From contig NZ_WOTO01000028.1 in assembly GCF_010993775.1 (NCBI RefSeq), forward strand, positions 1 to 64,000: DNA of 64,000 nt, in the 5' to 3' direction. The stretch is from Fodinicola feengrottensis. Lineage in GTDB: Bacteria > Actinomycetota > Actinomycetes > Mycobacteriales > HKI-0501. Positions 55,463 to 64,000 of this stretch are shown in pieces (within the stretch, counting starts at the first letter, position 1; each line of letters starts with the position of its first letter). A model generated the notes under the pieces. The model saw only the letters and a list, made by a program, of their open reading frames with translations. It ran no database searches and was not told the origin of the DNA. Made by a program: the position numbers and the translations under genes.

Positions 55463-56242
55463 CTATCTGAGCGGCGCGTTCCACCCCTCGTCGCGCGCAG
55501 GATCTTGCAGTAGAGATCGCGCAGCGCAGTGCCGGGTTCGACCCCGAGATCCCGGACCAGCCGACGCCGAGTCTCCCCATACGCGTCCACGGCCTCGGCC
55601 TGCCGACCGCACCGCCACAGCGCGTACATCAAGTGGGCGGTGAACCTCTCACGTGCCGGATAACCGGCCCGGAGCAGCCGAATCTCCGGAACGATCGCGG
55701 CCGGATCGCCATACCGCAGGTCCAGTTCGATGCGGTCTTCCAGCGCGACCAACCGGTATTCGGTCAGATATTCACGACGTACGGCCAATGCTGGACCAGG
55801 CAACGACCCGAACGGCACACCCCGCCAATAAGACAGCCCGGAAGCCAAAAGTCGCCGAGCCAGCTGCTCGTCGCCGGCCCGCCGGGCCTGGTGCCCCTCG
55901 GCGATCCGCCGCTCGAAACGCTCGGTATCCAGTAAATCCCACGAAACCCGCAGCTGGTAGCCACCTCGGGCTCGCTCGATGGCGGTCAGCGCGACACACG
56001 TCCGGTCCGAGGCACTGCCGGAGCCGATAGACGTACGTCGGCACCACCCGGGTCCCGCTGTTCGGCGGATCATCGCCCCACACCGCATGCAGCAGGGTGT
56101 CAGCCGTCAGGGTTTCGTTGGGTCGGCTGAGGAAAACTCCCAGCAACGCCTGCTGGCGGACCGGTCCGAGGTCGAGCGACAGTCCATCCCTGGTGACCTC
56201 CAGCGGTCCAAGTGCCCTGAATTCCAGTTGGTTCGCAGCCAT
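55463..56242 (-). CDS. SARP/AfsR-type BTAD regulator; frameshifted
   Basis: About 255 residues. LEFRALGPLEVTRDGLSLDLGPVRQQALLGVFLSRPNETLTADTLLHAVWGDD is the DNA-binding domain. The BTAD domain is LSYWRGVPFGSLPGPALAVRREYL and FTAHLMYALWRCGRQAEAVDAYGETRRRLVRDLGVEPG. The frame changes near 56015. The 3' end is uncertain: a further shift near 55485 would end it at TAG 55463-55465, just clear of the amidase gene; without it the frame runs on to 55384. It lies behind the DHA2 exporter on the same strand and may regulate it. Confidence 0.8.
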
Positions 56243-56371
56243 GTCGATAGTCCTTTGGTCCCCCAGATGAACGCGCACCCGGGGGCGAAGTCACACCAGC
56301 TGGCGGCCGATGAAACCGCGCGCGTACGTGAGCGCCGGAGGTCGACTCCGGCGCGCACGTACGACGGGCGG

Positions 56372-57932
56372 TCAGGAGGCCACCGGCGCCGCGGTCTGTG
56401 CCGCGTTTTCGCTCTCCGGCGCGGCGGTTTCGGCGCGCTGGCCAGTGCGTACGACCACCACCGCGAGCGCCGCGAAGATCACCGCGGCGATGATTCCGCA
56501 AATGGTGACCCCGCTGGTGAAGGCGTCCTTGGCGGTCTGCAGCAACTGGTACGCCTGCGCTGCCGGCAGGTGCGCGCTGGCGGCCTGCGCGCCGGCCAAG
56601 GTCTCACGGGCGGCGGCTGGTACGCCGGTGAAGCCCGCGAGCTGCGTACGGTAGACAGCTGCGCTGATCGCGCCGAGCAGCGCGATCCCGAAGGCGCCGC
56701 CGAAGTAGTTGCTGGTCTCGGACATGGCCGCCGCCGAGCCGGCCCGCTCCGGGCGTACCGATCCAATGACCAGGCCGGTGCCGAGCGCGAACAGCGGGCC
56801 GGTGCCCAGCGCCAGTACGGTCACCGCCGCGATCGCCACTGGCAGCCCGCCAGTGGCGCTGACCTGCGTCAACAAGACGCAGCCCAGGACCGATATGAGC
56901 AGCCCACCGGCGATCGCGGTGCTCGGCAGCATCCGCCGGGTCAGCGCTGGGGCGAGCATCGTACCGACCGCCACTCCGATGCCCATCGGGGCGAAGAGCA
57001 GTGCCGACTCCAGCGGGGTGAAGCCCAGCACGCTCTGCAGATACTGGGTGACCAGCAGGCCGGTGCCGGCCATCGCGACGCCGGCGAAGACCAGCGAGAT
57101 GAGAACGGCGGTGAAGGCCCGGTTGGCGAACAGCCGCAGGTCCAGCAGCGGGGTCTCCAACACCAGTTGGCGGCGTACGAAGGCAACTGCGACAACCACG
57201 CCGGCAGCGATCGACAGCAGCGGTACGACGGGGTTGTGCGAGTCGCCGACGGTCAGCTGCTTCAGGCCGTACACCAGCAGCAACACCGCCGCCAACGACA
57301 GTCCGGCGCTGGCCAGGTCCACCCGGTTCCCGGTCGGATTGCTGAACTCGGGCAGCAGGAACGGGCCAGCCACCAGCAGGGCCACCATCACCGGCACCGC
57401 GACCAGGAACACCGAACCCCACCAGAAGTGCTGCAGCAGCGCACCGGCGAGCACCGGCCCGAGCGCCCCACCGGCGAACTGGCAGGTGCCCAGATCGCGA
57501 TCGCCCTGCCGCGCTGCGCCGGGTCGCGGAACATGTTGCCGATCAGCGCCAACGTCGACGGCGTCAGCGTCGCGCCGGCGATCCCCCCCAGCAGCAACCT
57601 CGCGACGATCAACATCAAGGGACTGACCGAAAACGCGGCGACCACCGACATCAGCGCGAACGCCGTTCCGCCGACGAACAGCAACTTGCGGCGGCCGATC
57701 CGGTCGCCCAGGGTGCCCATCGTGATGACGAAGCCGGCGACCATGAAGCCGTACCCGTCCGAAATCCACAGCTGTTCGATGCTGGTCGCCCCGAGGTCCG
57801 CGCTCAACCGCGGCAGCGCCAGGAACAGCGCGGTCATGTCCATCGCCACCAGTAGGGCCGGCAGCGCCAGCAACGTCAGCCCCAGCCCCATTCTCGCCGG
57901 CCGGCGACCTCGCTGTGCATCGTGTTCGGCAT
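56372..57932 (-). CDS. MFS drug exporter of the DHA2 (EmrB/QacA) type; two frameshifts
   Basis: About 520 residues with 14 predicted helices. LALPALLVAMDMTALFLALPRLSADL is the first helix; GTLGDRIGRRKLLFVGGTAFAL is MFS motif A; MLIVARLLLGGIAGATLTPSTLALI is motif B/C region; FAGGALGPVLAGALLQHFWWGSVFLVAVPVMV is motif C. ALLLFAPMGIGVAVG-type and SNYFGGAFGIALLGAI helices follow. Frames change near 57895 and near 57480. Start ATG 57930-57932. It pumps out drugs or secondary metabolites with the proton gradient. Upstream 57933-58234 (302 bp) holds no gene. Confidence 0.92.
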
Positions 57933-58234
57933 GTCCACTCCTCGTTCGCCTCGGATCGGTTCACCGGTTGGTCGCAGCCGTCGCGGGCTTCTTGACATCT
58001 GGATGAGAAGAAATTTCACCCGGCCGCGACCCGACCCTCGCAGCGGCACGTACGCAACGGAATGACCGATCCGGCAGCACGGTGTTGCGCGGAACACACC
58101 GCAAACAAGGCCACCGCCGTGCCAAGGTTCGAGTCGGAAAAAGTTCCGTCGACAATGTCAAGGACGGCCGGCGTGCTTCGACCAACCGCCGACGGATCCG
58201 CATCGGGATCCGCGGCGCACCACAAGGAGTGGAC
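57933..58234. other. 302-bp non-coding gap between divergent DHA2 and YCII genes
   Basis: No credible gene in either strand. A TTGACA (57992-57997) could be a -35 element toward the YCII side but no good -10 follows. AAGGAG (58224-58229) is the ribosome-binding site of the YCII gene. No strong inverted repeat was seen. Confidence 0.6.
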
Positions 58235-58604
58235 ATGAAATTCCTGCTGATCATGCACATGAACCCGGCGGTCTGGGACGCGCTGACCGAGGACGAGCGG
58301 GCCGAGATCGGCAACGGGCACGGCGGTTTCATCGAGAAAATCACCGCTTCCGGCGAGATGATCACCACCCAGGGCCTCGCGGACCCGTCGCAGAGCGCGG
58401 TCGTACGGGTGCGGGGTGGCCAGCGGGTGGTCACCGACGGGCCGTATCTGGAGGCCAAGGAATACCTGGGCGGTTTCTACCTGATCGACTGCGAACCGTG
58501 AGCGTGCGCTGGAACTCGCGGCCGAGATCCCGGACGCCAAGGTCGACGGCCTCGGCGTGGAGGTCCGCCAGGTGATGTTCTCCGATGGGAACCTTGAGGT
58601 GTGA
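58235..58604 (+). CDS. YCII/DGPF-domain protein; one frameshift
   Basis: About 122 residues. MKFLLIMHMNPAVWDALTEDERAEI and GEMITTQGLADPSQSAVVRVRGGQRVVTDGPYLEAKEYLGGFYLIDC are the hallmark of the DGPF/YCII group. DGPYLEAKE is the family signature. The frame changes near 58497 (CE to ERALELAAEIPDAKV). It overlaps the start of an ECF sigma gene, the standard arrangement. The protein is thought to assist or modulate that sigma factor. Confidence 0.92.
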
Positions 58605-59831
58605 CCACTGATTCGACCGCCGAGGACCTGCTGCGCGAGTGTGCGCCGCGGGTCCTTGGTGCGCTCGTACGCCGGCATGGCCAGTTCGAGGAATGCGAGG
58701 ACGCGGTCCAGGAGGCGGTGCTCGCGGCCACCGTCCAATGGCCGGCCGAGGGCGTACCGACGAACCCGTACGGCTGGCTGATCACCGTCGCCTCCCGGCG
58801 GTTGATCGACCAGCAGCGCGCGCGAACACGCGCGGCGGGTACGGGAGAACGTGCTGGCCGCGCGGGTTCCGGAGGCGGTCGACGACACCGTGCCGGACAC
58901 CGACGACTCGCTGGTTCTGCTGTTCCTGTGCTGTCATCCGGCGCTCACCGCGGCCTCCCAGACAGCGCTCACGCTGCGGGCCGTCGGTGGGCTCACGACG
59001 GCCGAGATCGCCCAGGCCTTCCTGGTGCCCGAGGCCACCATGGCAGCCCGGATCAGCCGCGCCAAACAGCGCATCAAGGCAGCTGGGAGCCAGTTTTCAC
59101 CGGCCAGCCGCCGACGAGCTACCGGAGCGGTTGCAGGTGGTTCTGCAGGTGCTCTACCTGATTTTCAACGAGGGTTACACGGCCTCTTCCGGGACCGACC
59201 TGCATCGTGCCGACCTCGCCCGTGAGGCCATCCGGCTGACCCGGATGGTGCGCCGGCAGCTACCCGATGACGGCGAACTGGCCGGGCTGCTCGCACTGAT
59301 GTTGCTGACCGACTCCCGGCGAGCGGCCAGGACGGGACCCGGTGGTGACCTGATCCCGCTCGACGAGCAGGACCGGGCCCGCTGGGACCGCGAGCAGATC
59401 GCCGAGGGCACCGCACTGGTCACCCAGGCGTTGGCCGCGTCCGCCCTCGGGCCGTACCAACTGCAGGCCGCGCGATCGCCGCCGTACACGCGCAGGCTGC
59501 TCGCGCGCAGGGCACCGACTGGGCCCAGGTGCACTTGCTTTACAAGATCCTGGAGCGGATCGCACCGAACCCGATGGTCACCCTCAACCGCGCCATCGCG
59601 CTCGCCGAGACCCAGGGGCCGCCGGCCGGCCTCGCGCTGCTGTCCACATTGGACAGTGATGAGCGGATGGCGAACCACCACCGGCTGCATTCAGTACGCG
59701 CGCACCTGCTGGAAAAGGCCGGTGATCTGACGGGCGCTCGTACGAACTATCTGCTGGCCGCTCGCGGCACCGCCAGCATCACCGAGCGCCGCTTTCTCGA
59801 ATCCCGCGCGGCCCGCGTCTCAGGTCACTAA
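58601..59831 (+). CDS. ECF-type RNA polymerase sigma factor of the YCII-associated (DUF6596) group; three frameshifts
   Basis: About 410 residues. Region 2 is VLGALVRRHGQFEECEDAVQEAVLAATVQWPAEGVPTNPYGWLITVASRRLIDQ. Region 4 is LTLRAVGGLTTAEIAQAFLVPEATMAARISRAKQRI. The long C-terminal extension (LYLIFNEGYTASSGTDLHRADLAREAIRLTRMV ... LYKILERIAPNPMVTLNRAIALAE) is typical of this sigma group. Frames change near 58830, 59100 and 59475. GTG 58601 overlaps the YCII stop. The signal and target genes are unknown. Confidence 0.92.
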
Positions 59832-59858
59832 TGGTCGGCCCCCTTTTTCGCGACCGCT

Positions 59859-60743
59859 TCAGGGCTGGATGTTTTCCAGGTCGTCGAGAAGGCTTGGGTG
59901 GGTTGGATTCCAGCCGAGCGCTTCACGGGGTGTGGGTGCTGGAAGACGGTTGGTCGGTCGCGAAAATCGGTCCGAGCGGGCCGAAAGTCTGCGTTGCCAC
60001 CGGTTCGACCGGCAGCCCGAGGCGACGGCCGATGACGGCGGCGATCTCGCGTACGGCGTCGCCTTCGTCGGCCACCGCGTGCCAAACCGTCCCGGCAGGT
60101 GCCTTTTCCAGGGCCAGCCGGAAAAGGACGGCCGCGTCGAGGGCGTGTACGGCCGGCCAGCGTTGGTCGCCGTCACCTGGGTAGCCGGACACTCCGGATC
60201 CGCGGGCGATGGTGGTCAGCAAGCCGGCGAATCCACCGTTGCCTTGGTTGTGGACCGTACGCGGCAAGCGTATGGCGGTGCTCCGGACTCCGCGCGAGGC
60301 GAGATCCAGGGCCGCCGCAACTGCGACTCCGCGACCGCCGACCGGCCCCTCGGTCGACGTTGGATCCGACTCAACGGAGGGGCGGCCAGGCACGTATGGC
60401 GTACCGGAAACCACGACGTACGGGCGGTCGCTCCCGACAAGTTCCGCACCCAAGGTAGCGATGGCGGCGCTCTCCTGGGCCACCGCCTGAGAGCGACCGC
60501 GTCCGCGCTGCTGAAATCGTTGGCAAACGCCAAGTGGATCACTCCATCTGCCTGACCAGCGCCGACGCGGAGAGTGTCCACGTCAGAGAGGCTTCCCCGC
60601 AGCGCCTTCGCGCCGACTGCCTCGACGGCTTTCGCGGACGACTCGGTACGAGCGAGGGCCAACACAGTGTGACCATTGGCCAAGAGCTCGGCGACGACAG
60701 CGGACCCGACCAGCCCGGTGCCGCCGGTGATAAATACGTGCAT
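59859..60743 (-). CDS. NAD(P)-dependent epimerase/dehydratase-like (extended SDR) protein; two frameshifts
   Basis: About 294 residues. MHVFITGGTGLVGSAVVAELLANGHTVLALART is the Rossmann start with GGTGLVG. DGVIHLAFANDF and RSTAIRLPRTVH follow. The C terminus reads AVREIAAVIGRRLGLPVEPVATQTFGP and then EALGWNPTHPSLLDDL. Frames change near 60480 and near 59945. Divergent from a TetR gene with two palindromic operators between them, so TetR control is very likely. Substrate unknown. Confidence 0.9.
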
Positions 60744-60760
60744 AAGACTCTCCCGAAAAG

Positions 60761-60782
60761 TGATGGGACTTCTATCCCATGA
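60761..60782. promoter_or_regulatory. TetR operator copy 1
   Basis: TGATGGGACTTCTATCCCATGA is an imperfect palindrome (TGATGGGA / TCCCATGA arms). It shares the GATGGGA...TCCCAT core with the perfect palindrome 32 bp further on. It lies 18 bp upstream of the epimerase start. Confidence 0.7.
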
Positions 60783-60792
60783 CACTACCAGG

Positions 60793-60814
60793 CGATGGGA
60801 CAAGAGTCCCATCG
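60793..60814. promoter_or_regulatory. TetR operator copy 2
   Basis: CGATGGGAC-AAGA-GTCCCATCG is a perfect 9+9 bp palindrome with a 4-bp centre, 16 bp before the TetR start at 60830. The two sites are 32 bp apart centre to centre, about three helical turns, on the same face of the DNA. Confidence 0.75.
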
Positions 60815-60829
60815 ACTAGACTGAGGTCC

Positions 60830-61409
60830 ATGGCACGGTGGGAACCAGGGGCACGGGAACGGCTCGTTTTGGCTGCCGTGGAACTGTTCACCGAGCAGGG
60901 GTACGACGAAACCACGGTCGCGCAGATCGCCGAACGCGCCGGCGTCACGAAAAGCACTTTCTTCCGGCATTTTCCCGACAAACGCAAGCTTCTTTGCCGC
61001 CGGGCAGGAGACGCTCAGCCAACTGCTGACCGAGGGCATCGCCGGCGCGCCACCGGACGCCAGTCCGCTGGCAGCGGTCGCCGCCGGTCTCGTCCGCGCG
61101 TCGAGCGCGATGGGCCCGATGAACCGCGAACTCGGCCCGCGCCTGAAGGCGGCCATCGACGCCAACGCCGAGCTTCAGGAACGTGACGCTCTCAAAAGCG
61201 TCGGCCTCGCCGCCGCGATGACCGCCGCCCTGGTCGCCCGCGGCGTACCGGACCCGACCGCCCAGCTCGCCGGCGAACTGGGCGTACTCGCCTTCAAACG
61301 AGGCTTCACCGAGTGGTCCGGATCCGACCGACCCCCCGTCGACGAGCTCGCGCCGTACACGCTGAAGGCGCTCGACGACCTGCGAACCGCCACCGCCTCC
61401 CTAGGCTGA
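60830..61409 (+). CDS. TetR-family transcriptional regulator; one frameshift
   Basis: About 193 residues. The HTH is ERLVLAAVELFTEQGYDETTVAQIAERAGVTKSTFFRHFPDKRKLL. The frame changes near 60990 and then continues FAAGQETLSQLLTEGIAGAPPDASPLAAV ... FTEWSGSDRPPVDELAPYTLKALDDLRTATAS. It very probably represses itself and the divergent epimerase gene through the two palindromes. Confidence 0.92.
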
Positions 61410-61450
61410 CCGTCAGTCGTACCGTCCTGGAACGACGCCACAGCGGACCC

Positions 61451-63149
61451 TCAGGTGTCGTCGCCCTTCTCGCGCTTGGACGCTTCCGTGCGTTCGAGTT
61501 CGAGTGCGCGGCGATGCGCGCGCCGCACGTCGTCGCGCAACTGCCGTCCGGTTCCGGTGAGCACGAACTCCGCCGGTCGCCGTTTTGGTGCTGTCGCTGC
61601 GATCGCCTGCATGGCGGCGTCGAAGACATTGTCCATCGCGGCCCATTTGTCGTCGCCAGTCGGTGATCTGATCTCCAGGATGACGGAGCCCTCATCCTTC
61701 CTACGACCGCGGCTGCCGGTGTATCGCACCGTGTCCGTACGCCCGCCAAGTGCGCCCAGGCCCTCAAACAAGTCAGTCAATTCGTGGTAGGTCCGGGCCA
61801 GATCGGGGTCACGTCGGGTCCGTGGTGGCAGCTCGTTTCCGTCCAGATCGACGACATCGCGGCCCAACACCGCGGTCCGGCGCGCCGCTTCGGTGGGCGA
61901 CACATCCGGCACCGGCCACTCCCGCTTGGCAAGTTGCTGATTGTCGACGTTGGTCCGCTCACGCCACGCCCGAAGGCGAGCGGCGAGGGTGGCGGGGTCG
62001 TTTTCATTCGGTCGACAAGCTCAGGGACATCTTCGTCGCTCAGGTTCTCGTCGGGAGCCTTAAGCATCGATGCCCAGCGAAGTTTTCCCGCTGCCGAAGA
62101 CAAATCGGCGCCCTGCGTCATCGCGAGCAGCCACTGCCCTCGGCTGGTCGTCAGCATCCTCGGCGCGATGCCGGACCGACGATCGTGTACGACCGCGTTG
62201 AACAGCGGCGAAGTCGCCATCTGCCGCGGGTCTGGCTGGGGCGGCTGCTCGTCGCCTCGAAGCACTTGGCGGCGCCGCTCGACGATCGCGGTGGCCGACA
62301 TGTCCATCATCGTGTGCACCCAGCCGGACAGGTCGCCCAGAATCACCTTCCGGTCATCGTCCGGCAGCAGGGCGAACATTGCGGCGAAGTCCGTGCGCGC
62401 CAGAACTTTGGTCAACCCCTTGAGAAAGGAGATCGAGTATAGGGGGTCATCTCCGGCTGGTGTCGCGGCCAAATAGGACTGGATCAGCGTGATGATCCCA
62501 GCAGCTCCGGGCTTGCCTTGCGGCCGGCCATCCGGCGCACCAGTGCGGTGTCGACGGGCCGTACGTCCGCGATCGGCTGTGCACCGCCGGCCAGCAGATC
62601 GTAGAAATGCGGCACCGCACGCAGCGGAACACCAACGGTGACCTGCAGGTCGGGATGGAACCCGCCGCCTCCGGGCGGAGTCAACCAGTAGCCAGGCACT
62701 CCACCGGGCAGTTCAGTCGTGTGGAACCGCCGTCCCGCTGGCTGGTCGGCCAACTGCCCGATCAACAGCCGCATCGCCGCTTTCATCTGCCGCCATTCGG
62801 CCACGTCGACGACTCCGGGCGGATTGGTCACCAGCTCGATGTTGGACTCGCGAGCGCCGTTGTCCTCGGCCTGCAACTGAAAGTACGTTCGATAGACCAG
62901 TGGCGTACCTTTGCCGACCTTCCCGCCAGCACTGTCGGTGACCTGCCAGTTGGACTCCTCCAGCTCGACACCCACGTTGCGCTGGACCTGAAGCGGAGCC
63001 GCCTGGGAGCCGAACAGCGCAGACACCGCCGCATTGCCGGCTTGGCGCTGCAGACCCAGGATCCGCGCTGGTTGCGGCCGCTCTCGCCAGCCCCCGGCCG
63101 GCGGCCGGTCGTCGCCGCATTTGCGCTGGTCAGCTGCCCTGTCACGCAT
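61451..63149 (-). CDS. Large protein with N-terminal QRQAGNAAV signature, eCIS-cargo-like; two frameshifts
   Basis: About 566 residues once breaks near 62480 and 61990 are bridged (ELLG to IITLIQSYLAAT; MKTTPP to the LPKREWPVPDVSPTEAARR part). A charged, flexible N terminus ends in ILGLQRQAGNAAVSALFGSQ near residue 30, the tag-like motif common in proteins encoded by or delivered by actinobacterial contractile injection systems. Then ESNIELVTNPPGVVDVAEW and GGGFHPDLQVTVGVPLRAV resemble the core of amidoligase-like or toxin-type enzymes, a weak impression. The C-terminal 150 residues are charged and helical. No signal peptide, and no injection-system genes in the window. Confidence 0.65.
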
Positions 63150-63302
63150 CGCTCGCTCGATTCGGTCGGAGGTTCACACCGCAGCGAGAGCGTCTCCCAT
63201 CTCCTTTGGGTCAGCTTAAGGTCGCGATTCTGACCCGTGTTACTTCCGGCCAACGGCCAACGCTTTTCGGGGTTGGGAATGAGTAGATGGTTCCGGCGGC
63301 TG

Positions 63303-64000
63303 TCAGGATCCGCAGCAGCAGTGCGCCTGGCCGGTCGGATGGGTGAGTTCGGTAGCGACGGCAGCGACGTTGCGTTGCGGCATGTTCGGGATCGACGCGA
63401 CCGACGGATAGCGCGGGTAACTGTGGTCCATCGCGGCCAATATTGACTGTTGTTCCGGCGTTGTGACGTTTACGCCACCTGGCGACGCCGGGGGCCGTCG
63501 CATTATGGACGAGTCCGCGTACCTGCTGAAGGTACGCGCGTTGGGCGGTGAGGAGCGTACGCGTGTCGGCCGGCGTGCCGTGGCCCGGATAGCACGTTTT
63601 CGCCTGCGAGAAATGCCGCTCAAGCTGGTCCAGGTTGGTCAGCCAGCCGCAGCTGTGTCCTTCGAGCAACGCTGGCGTTGCCTTGTTGCAGAGCAGATCG
63701 CCGCAGAACAGCGAACGGCTGACTGGCTCGTAGTAGGCGGTCGCGGATTCCGATTCGCCAGGTCCGAACTCCGCCGTCTGGAACGTGACACCGTCGACCT
63801 TGATCGTCGCGCCGGGGTCGAAGGTCCGGGTGGGTGGGATGACCTTGGCTGGATAGTCGGCGCCGAGTCCCTGGCGGGTTAGTGGATAGAACCCCAGCGG
63901 ATCGGTCCGCATGAGCTCGGCGGTCGCGTGGGAGGCATAGATCGGCGCTGCTGGATACGCGTCGCTAATAACGCCGGCTCCGCCGACGTGGTCAGGATGG
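63303..64000 (-). CDS. Metallo-beta-lactamase-fold hydrolase, partial; one frameshift
   Basis: The gene enters from beyond 64000. HPDHVGGAGVISDAYP holds the end of the HxHxDH zinc motif. KVIPPTRTFDPGATIKVDGVTFQTAEFGPGES and VSRSLFCGDLLCNKATPALLEGHSCGWL (metal Asp) follow, and AKTCYPGHGTPAD carries the last zinc His. After a frame change near 63480 it ends VNVTTPEQQSILAAMDHSYP ... CCCGS at TGA 63303-63305. The uncorrected frame runs to 63211. A cysteine cluster ends the protein. Substrate unknown. Confidence 0.85.

Noticed and set aside
55979..58006. A 675-residue plus-strand open frame
   Set aside because: It is the antisense of the BTAD regulator and the DHA2 exporter; composition is Arg/Gln/His-rich and no domain is recognisable.

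Overview
The window is about 64 kb of high-GC DNA with very dense coding on both strands. Many starts are GTG and many gene junctions are ATGA/GTGA overlaps. The gene content is typical of a filamentous, soil-type actinomycete (Actinomycetota): SARP/BTAD regulators, many TetR/MarR/PadR/AraC regulators, CUT1 sugar ABC transporters lacking their own ATPase, a 13E12-type DUF222-HNH protein, NlpC/P60 and amidase cell-wall hydrolases, and a c-di-AMP (ydaO-type) leader. I cannot name the genus. No rRNA, tRNA or CRISPR array was found. Well over half of the genes read in two or more frames, with clear protein homology continuing across the break. Several breaks lie in A, T or C runs. I read this as uncorrected single-base indels in the sequence rather than mass pseudogenisation, so I annotate these loci as one CDS each and give the approximate break points.

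Layout. 1-667: edge of a membrane protein gene. 956-6612: a candidate specialised-metabolism cluster (unrecognised helical protein with a weak class I terpene-cyclase resemblance, translationally coupled P450, then a promoter and a tight operon of luciferase-like monooxygenase, alpha/beta hydrolase and HSL-type esterase). 6610-8107: a 23-bp perfect hairpin overlapping the ribosome-binding site of a stand-alone AAA ATPase. 8231-10060: ChbG/YdjC-like deacetylase and secreted esterase. 10151-12886: PadR / pentapeptide-repeat protein / ABC exporter operon. 13081-13391: truncated HNH remnant. 13455-16923: sugar ABC importer. 17010-21319: rhodanese/TetR pair and a TetR plus PEP-synthase/rifampicin-phosphotransferase-like operon. 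21430-25201: hydrolase, a small CTAG-targeted MITE, polysaccharide deacetylase, FAD monooxygenase, BTAD regulator. 25468-27700: c-di-AMP riboswitch with NlpC/P60 gene, then a TerD-CAP fusion. 27733-31653: MarR operon from a probably leaderless promoter, lipoprotein, short MFS gene, amino-acid permease.

31650-36557: membrane-anchored BTAD regulator coupled to the permease, AraC regulator, hydrolase, aldehyde dehydrogenase. 36657-40662: DUF998 protein and a second sugar ABC importer behind a LacI-type operator. 40643-44219: kinase-like APH, MerR with an upstream MarR remnant, VOC protein, AraC, rhomboid. 44245-49709: MacB-like ABC efflux operon divergent from a two-component system, with regulator-type direct repeats between them. 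49710-51336: two long inverted repeats followed by an intact DUF222-HNH gene. 51415-55460: MOSC-flavin reductase-ferredoxin fusion, SDR divergent from a CGNR regulator, cell-wall amidase. 55463-59831: BTAD regulator, DHA2 exporter, YCII plus ECF sigma pair. 59859-61409: epimerase divergent from TetR with twin operators. 61451-63149: large protein with the N-terminal QRQAGNAAV signature seen in actinobacterial contractile-injection cargo-type proteins. 63303-64000: edge of a metallo-beta-lactamase-fold gene.
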